A stretch of 64,000 nucleotides of DNA from assembly GCF_015711645.1 (NCBI RefSeq), contig NZ_JABTEX010000001.1, positions 868,001 through 932,000 on the forward strand, given 5' to 3'. This document shows positions 17,350 to 27,347 of the stretch, in pieces (the stretch's first letter is position 1; the number at the start of each line of letters is the position of its first letter). This stretch comes from Planomonospora sp. ID82291. GTDB lineage: Bacteria > Actinomycetota > Actinomycetes > Streptosporangiales > Streptosporangiaceae. The notes under the pieces were generated by a model. That model worked only from the letters and a program-made list of their open reading frames with translations. It was not told where the DNA came from and did no database searches. The position numbers and the translations under genes are program-made.

Positions 17350-18591
17350 CTACGAACCGGTCCGCCAGGAGCGCAGGTAGCGTTCCTGGTCGGCGGTGAG
17401 CTCGTCCACCTCGATGCCCGCCGCGGCCAGCTTCAGGCGCGCCACCTCCACGTCGACCTCCTCCGGCACGTCGTAGACGCCGGGCGCCAGCAGCGCGTGC
17501 TCCCGGACCAGCCACGCGACCGCGAGCGCCTGCGCGGAGAAGGACATGTCCATGACCGCGGCCGGATGCCCCTCCGCGGCCGTCAGGTTGACCAGGCGCC
17601 CCTCGGCGAGCAGCAGCAGGCGGCGGCCGTCGGCCAGGACGTACTCGTCCGCGCCGGCCCGCACCCCCCGGTGGACGGCCTGCGCCAGGTCGTCCAGGGC
17701 CCGCACGTCGATCTCGACGTCGAAGTGGCCCGCGTTGGCCAGGATCGCGCCGTCCTTCATCACCGCCAGGTGCTCGCCCCTGATCACGTCGCGGTTCCCG
17801 GTGACCGTGACGAACACGTCCCCGTCCCGCGCGGCGGCGGCCATCGGCCGCACGTCGTAGCCCTGCAGCGAGGCGTCCAGCGCCTTGACCGGGTCGATCT
17901 CGGTGACCACCACCCGGGCGCCGAGGCCCCGGGCCCGCTCGGCCACACCCCGGCCGCAGTAGCCGAACCCGGCGACCACCACGGTCTTGCCCGCCAGCAG
18001 CGTGTTGGTGGCCCGCATGATGCCGTCCATCGTGGACTGGCCGGTGCCGTACCGGTTGTCGAACATCCGCTTGGTCCGGGTGTCGTTGACCGCGACCACG
18101 GGGAGGCGCAGGGCCTCCTCCGCGGCCATCTGCCGCAGGCGGATGACGCCGGTCGTGGTCTCCTCGCACCCGCCGCGGACCCCGCCGAGCAGTTCGGTCC
18201 GCTCGGTGTGCAGGATGTTCACCAGGTCGCAGCCGTCGTCGAGGACGAGGTCGGGAGCGATGTCGAGCGCCTGGTGGATGTGCCGGTAGTAGGCGTCCCG
18301 GTCGACCCCGGCGCGGGCGTGGACCGCGATCCCGTAGTCGCCGAGCGCCAGCGCGACGTCGTCCTGGGTGGAGAGCGGGTTGGAGGCGGCCAGCGCGATC
18401 TCGGCGCCGCCGGCCCGCAGCGCGCCCATGAGCACCGCGGTCTCGGCGGTGACGTGCAGGCACGCGGCGATCCGCCAGCCCTCCAGCGGGCGTTCGGCGG
18501 CGAACCTCTCGCCGAGCGCCGTGAGCACCGGCATCGCCCGCGCCGCCCAGCCGATCCGCCGTTCCCCGGCCTCCGCCAGCGCCCTGTCCAC
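17350..18591 (-). CDS. S-adenosylhomocysteine hydrolase paralogue, short form without C-terminal tail
   Basis: This 413-residue protein is homologous to the SahH encoded directly upstream. It keeps the substrate-binding lysine/aspartate segment ([15 protein letters not shown]) and an NAD-binding Rossmann motif, [13 protein letters not shown]. It lacks the roughly 40-residue insertion and the C-terminal KPxxYRY tail that reaches the neighbouring subunit's NAD in bacterial SahH, ending instead LRSWRTGS. In this it resembles archaeal or Thermotoga-type enzymes, some of which prefer S-inosylhomocysteine, so its substrate may differ. The start is GTG 18591 with AGGGGGGAAG just upstream; the long frame further upstream is a shadow of ahcY. 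A strong hairpin lies 23 bp before the start. Confidence 0.85.
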   Translation of the reverse strand: MDRALAEAGERRIGWAARAMPVLTALGERFAAERPLEGWRIAACLHVTAETAVLMGALRAGGAEIALAASNPLSTQDDVALALGDYGIAVHARAGVDRDAYYRHIHQALDIAPDLVLDDGCDLVNILHTERTELLGGVRGGCEETTTGVIRLRQMAAEEALRLPVVAVNDTRTKRMFDNRYGTGQSTMDGIMRATNTLLAGKTVVVAGFGYCGRGVAERARGLGARVVVTEIDPVKALDASLQGYDVRPMAAAARDGDVFVTVTGNRDVIRGEHLAVMKDGAILANAGHFDVEIDVRALDDLAQAVHRGVRAGADEYVLADGRRLLLLAEGRLVNLTAAEGHPAAVMDMSFSAQALAVAWLVREHALLAPGVYDVPEEVDVEVARLKLAAAGIEVDELTADQERYLRSWRTGS

Positions 18592-18613
18592 GTCTTCCCC
18601 CCTGATGGCCCGA

Positions 18614-18639
18614 GGGCCCCCGCAGGTCTGCGGGGGCCC
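18614..18639 (-). terminator. Strong hairpin between the two SahH genes (terminator or attenuator)
   Basis: GGGCCCCCGCAG (18614-18625) pairs perfectly with CTGCGGGGGCCC (18628-18639). It is downstream of ahcY and only 23 bp before the start codon of the paralogue, abutting its ribosome-binding site. It could therefore attenuate or uncouple expression of the second gene. Confidence 0.7.
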
Positions 18640-18692
18640 CGGGTGAAGCCGTCCTCGGTCCTGGGGCCCGTGCGGGCCGGTCCGGGGGTCTT

Positions 18693-20126
<1,434 letters not shown>

Positions 20127-20203
20127 TTACCCCTCTACCGGATGGTCGACGGGTGCGAGTCTAGACGCGCCCGGCCACCGCACGCACACCTGGGACCGCT
20201 AAA

Positions 20204-20221
20204 CTGACATAAGATTGTCAG
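20204..20221. promoter_or_regulatory. Palindromic operator overlapping a -10 box, upstream of merR-type gene
   Basis: CTGACATAAGATTGTCAG has perfect CTGACA/TGTCAG arms around TAAGAT, which matches a -10 element (20210-20215). The MerR-type ATG follows 7 nt after the -10, so the transcript is probably leaderless. A dyad over a promoter next to a MerR-family gene suggests autoregulation. Confidence 0.6.
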
Positions 20222-20222
20222 A

Positions 20223-20558
20223 ATGCGAATCACGGAGGCCGCCAGGCGGCTGGGCATGTCCCCCCGGATGCTCCGCTACCGCGAGGCGCTGGGCCTGCTG
20301 CCCCCCGTCAGGGAGCAGGGCGCGCACCGGCGCTTCGGCCCCGAGGAGCTCGCGGCCGTCGCGCAGGGCGTGGAGCTGGAGAAGCGGTTCGACATCTCCC
20401 CCGGCGAGCTGGCCTTCGCCCTGCGGGTGCTGAGCGAGCCCGCGGTGGCGCAGGCCGTACGGGACCTGGGGCTGCGGATCGGCCGGCTGCAGGCCCCCCG
20501 CCGGGCCCTGGACTTCGAGAAGGAGAAGGCGCTGCGCCTGCTGGCGGGCCGCCCGTAG
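20223..20558 (+). CDS. Short MerR-family transcriptional regulator
   Basis: This 111-residue protein has the MerR winged-helix: MRITEAARRLGMSPRMLRYRE for helices 1-2, then a wing with HRRFGPEELAAV. A short C-terminal region with no ligand domain follows (about 70-111, LGLRIGRLQAPRRALDFEKE). The small size resembles SkgA/HspR-like or CueR-size regulators without the metal loop, so the effector is unknown. It is divergent from ahcY over a 100-bp gap that contains an 18-bp palindrome. Regulation of ahcY or of itself is inferred from position only. Confidence 0.88.
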   Translation: MRITEAARRLGMSPRMLRYREALGLLPPVREQGAHRRFGPEELAAVAQGVELEKRFDISPGELAFALRVLSEPAVAQAVRDLGLRIGRLQAPRRALDFEKEKALRLLAGRP

Positions 20559-20661
20559 GGACGGGAGCCGGAGGGCCCCTCTCGGACGGCGGAGCGGGAA
20601 GGGTCACCGGCTGCCGCCCGGCTCACCTCCGGTCGTCGGGACCGGGCTCTATCCTCGGTCC

Positions 20662-22134
20662 ATGCGCTGGCGAGATGTCGATCCCCTTCCGGAGCTCAAC
20701 GGCGGTGTCGCGGCGATCCTCGCCTCGGCCGACGCGCTGAAAGGCGCATGGGAGGACTGGCTCACGCACTCCTCCGAAGAGGAGTTCCGCCAATCGCGTC
20801 GCCGGAGCCTGCGCAGGCACGCCATCGAGACCGGGATCATCGAGCGGCTCTACGACGTCGACTGGGGCGTGACGCTCGCCCTGGTCGCCGGAGGCCTCAC
20901 TCAGGAGGTGGCCGCCAGGGAGGGCGGCATCAGCGACGACACCCTCGCCGTGATCCGCTCCCAGTACGACGCTCTGGAGTTCCTGGCGGACGCCGCCCGG
21001 GGCGGCAGGGACCTGAGCGTGCATTTCGTCAGAGAGCTCCACCAGGCGATCACCCGCTCCCAGCGGACCTATCCCGCCACCGACAGCCTGGGCCGCGCCT
21101 TCCACGCCCCCCTGCGCCACGGCGAATGGAAGACCCACGCCAACCACGTCGTCCGACCGGACGGCACTCTGCTGGAATACACTCCGCCGGAGCACGTGCA
21201 GGCCCAGATGGACCGCCTGATCGACCTCTACCGGGAGACGGAGTCCGCCCATCCCGTCGTCCGCGCCGCGTGGCTGCACCACAGGTTCATCTGCGTCCAT
21301 CCCTTCGAGGACGGCAACGGCAGGGTCGCCCGCGCGCTGACACTGCTGGTCCTCCTCCGCGAGAACTACGCACCGCTCGTGGTGGACCGTTCACAGCGCA
21401 CCCGCTACATCGACGCACTGGACCAGGCGAACGGCGGTGACCTCGCGCCGCTGGTACGGCTCTTCGCCCGCCTGGAGATCAGCGCCCTCAGGTTCGAACT
21501 GGAGGCTCCCGCCGTACTCCGCGAAGCCGCGAGCGGAGCCGCCGGAGTGGCCCGCGCACACGCCGACCGGCTCCGCGCGCGCCTGCGGGAGAAGACCTCG
21601 GACCGTACGGCTCCCGCCGTGCGGCTGGCCGACGTCCTCCAGGCCAGGATCCTCCGTTACCTGCGTCAGCAGGGAGACGCCCTGCGCGACGCCTTCACGT
21701 CCGTCGATCCGAAGACCCACGTGAACATCACCCACGCCCAGCCCCCGGATCCGCGCTCCCTGCTCTCCCGGGACCTCTTCCGGGGCATGGCCCAGAGTGC
21801 GGGCTTCCGGCCCAACCTGACCGAAGGCGTCTGGTGGGGACGGATCTACATCCAGGTCCTGGACTGCGCGCTGTACTTCGACACCGCCATCATCCGGGCG
21901 GGTTCCGGCGACACCGGCGCCCTGGTCTTCACCGTCTCGGCCTCCGTGTCCCCTCCGGGGGAACCCGAGAGCGACCAGCTTCCCGAGCCGGTCTGGGAGT
22001 GCGATCCGACTCCGGACGACAGTGTGACCCTCGTCTTCAGCGACGTTCCCGACACGCGCTGGCCCGAGATCACCGAAGTGATCGACCAGGTGCTGACCGC
22101 GGCCGTGGACCAACTGGGCCAGCAGCTCGGATGA
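20662..22134 (+). CDS. Fic-domain protein (probable AMP-transferase)
   Basis: This 490-residue protein has a complete Fic motif, HPFEDGNGRVAR, at 213-224, including the catalytic His and the nucleotide-binding GNGR, so it should transfer AMP or a related group to a target hydroxyl. The N-terminal segment SLRRHAIETGIIERLYD (49-65) resembles the inhibitory alpha-helix of self-inhibited Fic proteins, with IETG in place of (I)EGN. The C-terminal half (about 270-490) is unassigned; it is not part of the minimal Fic fold and may bind the target. TATCCT (20650-20655) lies 6 nt before the ATG, suggesting a leaderless transcript. No separate antitoxin gene is seen beside it. Confidence 0.9.
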   Translation: MRWRDVDPLPELNGGVAAILASADALKGAWEDWLTHSSEEEFRQSRRRSLRRHAIETGIIERLYDVDWGVTLALVAGGLTQEVAAREGGISDDTLAVIRSQYDALEFLADAARGGRDLSVHFVRELHQAITRSQRTYPATDSLGRAFHAPLRHGEWKTHANHVVRPDGTLLEYTPPEHVQAQMDRLIDLYRETESAHPVVRAAWLHHRFICVHPFEDGNGRVARALTLLVLLRENYAPLVVDRSQRTRYIDALDQANGGDLAPLVRLFARLEISALRFELEAPAVLREAASGAAGVARAHADRLRARLREKTSDRTAPAVRLADVLQARILRYLRQQGDALRDAFTSVDPKTHVNITHAQPPDPRSLLSRDLFRGMAQSAGFRPNLTEGVWWGRIYIQVLDCALYFDTAIIRAGSGDTGALVFTVSASVSPPGEPESDQLPEPVWECDPTPDDSVTLVFSDVPDTRWPEITEVIDQVLTAAVDQLGQQLG

Positions 22135-22181
22135 CCGGCGCGCCCCGGCGAGGGGCGACCCGGCACGGCGTCGCATGCTCG

Positions 22182-22257
22182 TGCCACCGCGACCGCCACC
22201 GCGACCGCCACCGCCACCGCCACCACGACCGCCACCGTGACCGCGACCGCCGACGCC
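22182..22257. repeat. Degenerate hexameric CCGCCA/CCGCGA repeat
   Basis: About a dozen units of the form (G)ACCGC(C/G)(A) run without interruption after the Fic gene. No coding frame is credible here; it is probably simple-sequence slippage. Confidence 0.7.
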
Positions 22258-22302
22258 GTACCGCCCGCCGCGGAGAGGACTCCGGCGACGGGCGGTACGG
22301 CG
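22254..22302. terminator. Bidirectional composite hairpin between fic and CDF genes
   Basis: CGCCGTACCGCCCG (22254-22267) pairs perfectly with CGGGCGGTACGGCG (22289-22302). Within the loop, CGGAG and CTCCG form a second stem. The position between convergent genes suits a two-way terminator. Confidence 0.8.
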
Positions 22303-22346
22303 TTCACGCGCCCGGACGATCCGGGCGGGAAGGACGGGAAGGACGG

Positions 22347-23294
22347 TCAGGCGGAGGAGCCCGCGGCGGCGTCCGTGCGGTAGAGGTCGGGCTCCAGGTA
22401 GATGACGCGGGCCTCCGGAACGGCCTCGCGCACCCGCTTCTCGGCCTCGTCGATGCCCTTGGCGATCTCCGCGGCCGTGTCGTCGTTCTCCACCGCGATC
22501 TTGGCGGCGACCAGGATCTCCTCCGGGCCCAGGTGCAGGGTGCGCATGTGGATCACACGGCTCACCTCGGGGGTGCTCTCCAGGGCCGCGCTGATCCGGT
22601 TCTCGACCTCGGGGCCGGCGCCCTCGCCGATCAGCAGCGACTTGGTCTCGACCGCCAGGATCACCGCGATGACCGCGAGCAGGGCGCCGATCATCAGGGT
22701 GCCGATGCCGTCCCAGACGGGGTCGCCGGTCACCACGGCCATCGTCACGCCGAAGAGCGCGAAGATCAGGCCGAGCAGCGCCCCCAGGTCCTCCAGGACG
22801 ATGACCGGCAGCTCCGGCGACTTCGACCGGCGGATGAACGCCACCCACGACTGGTCGCCGCGGACCAGGTTCGACTCCTTGATCGCGGTGCGGAAGGAGA
22901 ACGCCTCGGCGACGATCGCGAAGATCAGCACGCCGAACGCCCACCCCGGCGTCCTCAGCTCCTCAGGATGGGAGATCTTGTGCCAGCCCTCGTAGAGGGA
23001 GAACAGCGCGCCGATGGTGAACAGCACGACCGCCACCACGAAGGCGTAGAAGTAGCGCTCCCGGCCGTAGCCGAAGGGGTGCTCCGGCGTGCGCGCCCGG
23101 GCCGCCCGCTTGCCGCCGATCAGCAGCAGCGCCTGGTTGCCCGAGTCGGCCACGGAGTGGATGCCCTCCGCCAGCATGGCCGACGAGCCGGTGAAGACGA
23201 ACGCGACGAACTTGGCCGCCGCGATCGAGAGGTTGGCGGCCAACGCCGCGATGATCGCCTTTGTACCGCCGCCCGCGCTCACGGCAGCCTCCAC
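22347..23294 (-). CDS. Cation diffusion facilitator family transporter
   Basis: This 315-residue protein has six membrane helices and a C-terminal cytoplasmic domain, typical of CDF metal/proton antiporters that export Zn2+ or similar ions. In helix 2 the metal-site motif reads EGIHSVADSGNQ (His and Asp spaced by three residues). In helix 5 the partner reads LEDLGALLG, with an Asp but without the usual second His, so metal preference may differ. The C-terminal part (about 215-300, VSRVIHMRTLHLGPEEILVA) is the ferredoxin-like dimerisation domain. It lies upstream of a strong hairpin and downstream of the SIS-Trm112-manB operon. Confidence 0.9.
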   Translation of the reverse strand: MEAAVSAGGGTKAIIAALAANLSIAAAKFVAFVFTGSSAMLAEGIHSVADSGNQALLLIGGKRAARARTPEHPFGYGRERYFYAFVVAVVLFTIGALFSLYEGWHKISHPEELRTPGWAFGVLIFAIVAEAFSFRTAIKESNLVRGDQSWVAFIRRSKSPELPVIVLEDLGALLGLIFALFGVTMAVVTGDPVWDGIGTLMIGALLAVIAVILAVETKSLLIGEGAGPEVENRISAALESTPEVSRVIHMRTLHLGPEEILVAAKIAVENDDTAAEIAKGIDEAEKRVREAVPEARVIYLEPDLYRTDAAAGSSA

Positions 23295-23324
23295 TCATGT
23301 ATCAGTAAAAACCGGGACACGATC

Positions 23325-24431
23325 CTATGGGGAAATTCTCGTCTTGAGTTCCGTGATCGCCCGCACCGGGGTCGGGTCGATGCCGTACCCCAGGGCGAGG
23401 TAGGTACTCGCGTAGTCTCCCAGCTCGATCAAGGTCGCCAGCCGCTCCAGCGGATGCGTCCCCTCGGCGCCGATCTCGGTGACCGGCACGTTCCGGTCGT
23501 GCGCCAGCCGTACGGACGCCTCGCACCGCCGGGCCGCCCGCGGGTGCTCCTCGGTGTCGCGCAGCACGAACAGCCGGAGCGACCGCCCGGCCTCGTCGGC
23601 GAAGACGTCCCGCTCGGCCAGCGGGCCGTCGAAGGTCACCACCTGGTTGTGACCGGTCTCCGGGATCTCGCCCCAGATCGCCGGGTACTTGCCGTTCTCG
23701 TTGAGCTGGCAGGCCCAGCGGTGGGCCGCGACCGCGGCCAGCGGCGACGACCCCCAGATCATCGGGATCGTCTCGGCCAGCTCCATCGCCAGCGACTTGC
23801 CCGGGTTGATGAACGACTCGCTCGCCGGGCGGCAGCGATTCGCGATCTCCTCCAGCCGCCCCGCCACCGTCTCGAACACCTCCTCGTCCACCCGGGCCAG
23901 GCCCAGGTCGGCGGCGGCGACCAGCAGCGGGACCGACAGCGCCCAGACCCCTGCGCGCGGCTGCCCGCCGGAGGTGACGGGCACGAACGGCGCCCCCGCC
24001 TGCCGGGCGATCGCCTCCAGCGCGGAGCCGGGACCGCCCACCGCCAGCAGGCGGCATCCGCGGCGCACGGCCTCGGTCGCCGCCGCGAGCGTCTCCTCGC
24101 TGGAGCCCGAGCACGACACCGCCATGACCAGGTCGGTCGCCCCGACCCAGCCGGGCAGCCGGTGGGAGCGCACGGTCACGATCGGCAGCGGCGCGCCGTG
24201 CCCGCACACCGCGGCCAGGACGTCGCCCGCGATGCCCGAGCCGCCCATCCCCGCGACCACGACGGCCCGGGGACGGCCGTCGCGGGCCAGCGACGACACG
24301 CCCGCCTCGCGGGCCGCCCGGGAGGCGGTCCGGATCTGGGCCGCGGAGGAGGCCACCGCCCGCAGCATGCCCGAGGGGTCGCCCTCCTCCAGCCACCGGG
24401 GGTCGTCGAGACGGTCGGCCTCCCAGTTCAC
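23325..24431 (-). CDS. SIS-domain sugar-phosphate isomerase (phosphomannose/phosphoglucose isomerase type)
   Basis: This 368-residue protein starts at GTG 24431 ([14 protein letters not shown]). Its SIS-domain motifs are [14 protein letters not shown] (about 79-92) and [13 protein letters not shown] (about 126-138). [11 protein letters not shown] near residue 260 is typical of the bifunctional phosphoglucose/phosphomannose isomerase C-terminal family. It should interconvert fructose-6-phosphate with mannose- or glucose-6-phosphate. It overlaps the Trm112-like gene by 4 bp (GTGA), which in turn lies 4 bp after manB, so the three form one operon. The order matches the Rv3256c-Rv3257c region of M. 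tuberculosis. Confidence 0.88.
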   Translation of the reverse strand: MNWEADRLDDPRWLEEGDPSGMLRAVASSAAQIRTASRAAREAGVSSLARDGRPRAVVVAGMGGSGIAGDVLAAVCGHGAPLPIVTVRSHRLPGWVGATDLVMAVSCSGSSEETLAAATEAVRRGCRLLAVGGPGSALEAIARQAGAPFVPVTSGGQPRAGVWALSVPLLVAAADLGLARVDEEVFETVAGRLEEIANRCRPASESFINPGKSLAMELAETIPMIWGSSPLAAVAAHRWACQLNENGKYPAIWGEIPETGHNQVVTFDGPLAERDVFADEAGRSLRLFVLRDTEEHPRAARRCEASVRLAHDRNVPVTEIGAEGTHPLERLATLIELGDYASTYLALGYGIDPTPVRAITELKTRISP

Positions 24432-24601
24432 GGCTTGCGCGCCTCGTCCACCAGCAGCACGGGGATGTCGTCGCGGACCGGGTAGACCAGCCCGCACTGC
24501 GCGGAGGTGCAGGACAGCTCGTCCGCCTCCGGCTCGGCGCGCAGGGGGGACTTGCAGCTCGGACAGGCCAGGATCTCCAGCAGCCAGTCGTCGATCTTCA
24601 C
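24428..24601 (-). CDS. Trm112/YcaR-like small zinc-ribbon protein
   Basis: This 57-residue protein is too short to be found by length filters. It starts at GTG 24601 ([18 protein letters not shown]) and ends 4 bp into the next gene. The motifs LACPSC, then [22 protein letters not shown], match the Trm112/UPF0434 family, whose members activate methyltransferases in eukaryotes and archaea; the bacterial role is unclear. Four cysteines can bind zinc. It is translationally coupled to the SIS gene and lies 4 bp after manB. Confidence 0.9.
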   Translation of the reverse strand: MKIDDWLLEILACPSCKSPLRAEPEADELSCTSAQCGLVYPVRDDIPVLLVDEARKP

Positions 24602-24605
24602 TCGT

Positions 24606-25970
24606 TCAGCTCCTCACGACAGCCAGGACCTCGTCCCTGATCGCTGCCATCTGAATCTCGTCGGCCGCCTCGGCGTTCAGCCGGAGCAGCGGCTCGGTGT
24701 TGGACGGACGAAGATTGAACCACCATCCGGGGCCGGACACGGTCAGGCCGTCCAGCTCGTCGAAGGTGACGCCGTCGCGACCGGCGAAGGCCGCGCGGAC
24801 GCGCTCGGTCGCGGCGGCCTGGTCGGCGACGGTGCTGTTGATCTCACCGGAGGCGGCGTAGCGGGCGTAGGCCGCCAGGACCTCCGACAGGGGGCGGTCC
24901 TGCTCTCCCAGCGCGGCCAGCACGTGCAGCGCGGCCAGCATGCCGGAGTCGGCGAACCAGAAGTCCCGGAAGTAGTAGTGGGCCGAGTGCTCCCCGCCGA
25001 AGACCGCGCCGGTCCTGGCCATCTCGGCCTTGATGAAGGAGTGGCCCACCCGGGTGCGGACCGGCTCGCCGCCGTGCTCGGCGACGATCTCGGGCACGCC
25101 CCGCGAGGTGATCAGGTTGTGGATGACCACCGAGCCGGGGTGCCGGGCCAGCTCGCGCGCGGCGACCAGCGCGGTGACCGTGGACGGCGAGACCGACGCG
25201 CCGCGCTCGTCGACCACCCAGCAGCGGTCGGCGTCGCCGTCGAAGGCCAGGCCGAGGTCGGCGCCCGTCTCGGTCACCGCCCGCTGCAGGTCGCGCAGGT
25301 TCTCCGGCTCGATCGGGTTGGCCTCGTGGTTGGGGAAGGACCCGTCCAGCTCGAAGTAGAGCGGGACCAGCTCGATCGGCGCCCCCGCCCGGCGGCCCAG
25401 CACCTCGGGGACGGTGTGCCCGGCCATGCCGTTGCCCGCGTCGACGACCACCTTCAGCGGGCGGACGCCGGACAGGTCGACCAGCGTCAGCAGGTGGTCG
25501 GCGTAACCCGTCAGCAGGTCGGTCCGGGTGACCCGCCCGGAGCCGCCGCCGCCGGGACCGCCGGCCGCCAGGATCTTCGCGGCCCGGTCGCGGATCTCGG
25601 TCAGGCCGGTGTCGCGGCCGATCGGCACCGCGCCCGCGCGGCACATCTTCATGCCGTTGTAGCGGGCCGGGTTGTGGCTGGCGGTGAACATGACGCCGGG
25701 CAGCTCCAGGTGACCGCTCGCGTAGTAGAGCAGGTCGGTGGAGCCGAGGCCCGCGTGGACCACGTCGGCGCCCCGCGCGACCGCGCCCCGGGCGAAGGCC
25801 GCGGCCAGCGGCTCGGACGAGGCGCGCATGTCGTGGGCGACCACGAGCCGGTCGGCCCCGGTCACCTCCACGAAGGCGGCGCCGACCGCCTCCGCGGTCT
25901 CCTCGTCGAACTCGTCCGGCACGACACCGCGAACGTCGTACGCCTTGAAGATCCTGGCCAGATCGCCCAC
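24606..25970 (-). CDS. manB: Phosphomannomutase/phosphoglucomutase
   Basis: This 454-residue member of the alpha-D-phosphohexomutase family interconverts hexose-6-phosphate and hexose-1-phosphate, feeding GDP-mannose for wall and lipid glycans. Four signatures are seen: the N-terminal KAYDVRG, the phosphoserine loop [14 protein letters not shown] (about 96-109), the metal loop FDGDADRCW (about 244-252) and the sugar loop [10 protein letters not shown] (about 326-335). The phosphate-binding [11 protein letters not shown] is near the C-terminus. It is the first gene of the manB-Trm112-SIS operon. The assignment as ManB follows M. tuberculosis gene order; phosphoglucomutase activity cannot be excluded. 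Confidence 0.94.
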   Translation of the reverse strand: MGDLARIFKAYDVRGVVPDEFDEETAEAVGAAFVEVTGADRLVVAHDMRASSEPLAAAFARGAVARGADVVHAGLGSTDLLYYASGHLELPGVMFTASHNPARYNGMKMCRAGAVPIGRDTGLTEIRDRAAKILAAGGPGGGGSGRVTRTDLLTGYADHLLTLVDLSGVRPLKVVVDAGNGMAGHTVPEVLGRRAGAPIELVPLYFELDGSFPNHEANPIEPENLRDLQRAVTETGADLGLAFDGDADRCWVVDERGASVSPSTVTALVAARELARHPGSVVIHNLITSRGVPEIVAEHGGEPVRTRVGHSFIKAEMARTGAVFGGEHSAHYYFRDFWFADSGMLAALHVLAALGEQDRPLSEVLAAYARYAASGEINSTVADQAAATERVRAAFAGRDGVTFDELDGLTVSGPGWWFNLRPSNTEPLLRLNAEAADEIQMAAIRDEVLAVVRS

Positions 25971-26033
25971 TCCAGCTCCGCCCCCCTTGTGATGTCTGCT
26001 GGTCCCCAGCCTAGGGGGTGCCCGGCACCCGGG

Positions 26034-26402
26034 TCAGCGATCGCGCTGGGGCTGCGCCGAGCGGAGCACTCTCAGATGCCCGCGCCGCCCGACCTCGACC
26101 CCCTGGCCCACCGGCTCGGTGCCGCTCCCCGGCGCCGGACGGGCCGCCTCGCGCACGGCGTTGGCGAGGGCCTCCAGGTCGTCCGTACTGGGCGGGGCGC
26201 CGTCGGTGGGGAGACGGACGACCTCCCAGCCGCGGGGCGCGGTCAGGCGCTCGGCGTGCTCGGCGCACAGGTCGTAACAGTGCGGCTCGGCGTACGTAGC
26301 CAAGGGCCCGAGGACTGCGGTCGAATCGGCGTAGACGTACGTGAGCGTGAAAACGGCAGGCTGACTGCACGCGGTGCGGGAACAGCGGCGGACGGGGCTC
26401 AC
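26034..26402 (-). CDS. DUF3499 family protein
   Basis: This 122-residue protein starts at GTG 26402 (VSPVRRCSRTACSQPAVF); the open frame upstream is not conserved. Cysteines in RRCSRTAC and in HCYDLCAEHAERL suggest a small zinc-binding module, followed by PRGWEVVRL, the DUF3499 hallmark. The C-terminal tail is variable. The family is conserved in actinobacteria beside manB and a zincin-like gene (Rv3258c in M. tuberculosis), but its function is unknown. Confidence 0.9.
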   Translation of the reverse strand: MSPVRRCSRTACSQPAVFTLTYVYADSTAVLGPLATYAEPHCYDLCAEHAERLTAPRGWEVVRLPTDGAPPSTDDLEALANAVREAARPAPGSGTEPVGQGVEVGRRGHLRVLRSAQPQRDR

Positions 26403-26532
26403 GGTGGGACCGTATCCGGTAAGCGTCCGGGGCGCCACTATCTGGGCGCTCTTAACGAGCGTGTCGCCACAATTCGGACACGTGTCGCGGCTTTTGCCCA
26501 GGTGCGCGGCCTCCCCGCCCAGCGGCCTCCCC

Positions 26533-26634
26533 GGACGGCGGGACCGCGCGTCCCGATCACCTCGGAGGACGGCGGGACCGCGCGTCCCGATCGCCCCGGA
26601 GGACGCCGGGACCGCGCGTCCCGGCCGCCCCGGC
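26533..26634. repeat. 34-bp tandem repeat array with internal dyads
   Basis: Three consecutive units of about 34 bp begin at 26533, 26567 and 26601, with a degenerate fourth at 26635. Each carries CGGGAC-CGCGC-GTCCCG, a 6-bp stem hairpin. The array fills most of the 329-bp gap between DUF3499 (leftward) and the zincin-like gene (rightward). There are no unique spacers, so it is not a CRISPR. Confidence 0.8.
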
Positions 26635-26731
26635 GGACGCGCCGGCCTCGGGAGCCTCCCCGCCCCGGCGGGCGCGTCCCGGCCGCCTCCACCCCTCGCG
26701 AGCCCTTCCCCGGCGCGTCTAAGCTTTACCG

Positions 26732-27187
26732 GTGAGTCCGGCACCTGGAAGACCCCGTCCACCGCGCAGGCGCGACCGGCACGGCCGCGGCATGCGCGGC
26801 CCGCTGGCGCCCTCGCACGTGCCGATCGCCAAGTCCCGCAGCGAGCGTTTCGACGACCTCGTCCTGGACGCCGTGGACCGGCTCAAGCCCCGGTGGGACA
26901 AGCAGCTGGCCGCCATGGAGTTCGCCGTCGAGGAGGTGCCGCCCGCCGACGACCTGGGCGACGGCCCCGAGCTGCGCACCGGCGAGCCGATCCCGTTCGG
27001 CCGGGCCGAACCCGCCGCGGCGGACCGCCCCGCCGTGGTGGTCGTCTACCGACGGCCCCTGGAGGCCAGGGCCCACGACCGCGACCAGCTCGGCGCGATG
27101 GTCCACGACACCGTGGTGGAGCAGGTCGCCGGGCTCCTCGGGCTCTCCCCCGAATCCGTCGACCCGGGCTACGACGAGCGCGGCTGA
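26732..27187 (+). CDS. Zincin-like metallopeptidase-family protein lacking HExxH
   Basis: This 151-residue protein belongs to the small zincin_1 family by position and by its core (FDDLVLDAVDRLKPRW, then VVVVYRRPLE, then GLSPESVDPGYDERG). Where family proteases carry HExxH, this protein has MVHDTVVEQVAGLLGL, so the catalytic Glu and second His are absent and it is probably not a protease. The start is GTG 26732, with TAAGCT (26720-26725) 6 nt upstream, implying a leaderless transcript. An alternative start is ATG 26792. It corresponds in order to Rv3259 of M. tuberculosis. The Arg-rich N-terminus (about 1-30) looks disordered. Confidence 0.8.
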   Translation: MSPAPGRPRPPRRRDRHGRGMRGPLAPSHVPIAKSRSERFDDLVLDAVDRLKPRWDKQLAAMEFAVEEVPPADDLGDGPELRTGEPIPFGRAEPAAADRPAVVVVYRRPLEARAHDRDQLGAMVHDTVVEQVAGLLGLSPESVDPGYDERG

Positions 27188-27210
27188 CGCCTCCCGGAGG
27201 GGGAACGCCA

Positions 27211-27346
27211 CCCGGGACGGGACCGCGACTCGGACCGGGACGGCGCAGCGCGCCGGGCCTTCGACCCGGGGACGGGACGACGCCCCGGGACGGGACCGCG
27301 GCTCGGACCGGGACTCGCGCCGGGCCTTCGGTCCGGGGACGGGACG
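27211..27346. repeat. Imperfect direct repeat of about 65 bp, two copies
   Basis: Copies at about 27211-27279 and 27284-27346 both begin CCCGGGACGGGACCGCG and share CGCCGGGCCTTCG before a GGGGACGGGACG end. They fill the gap between the zincin-like gene and the DUF5719 gene. Internal GGGTCGAAGG-type dyads could terminate either convergent transcript. Confidence 0.75.
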
Positions 27347-27347
27347 C

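Noticed and set aside
26533-26640. CRISPR array
   Set aside because: The 34-bp units are contiguous with no unique spacers and there are no cas genes.
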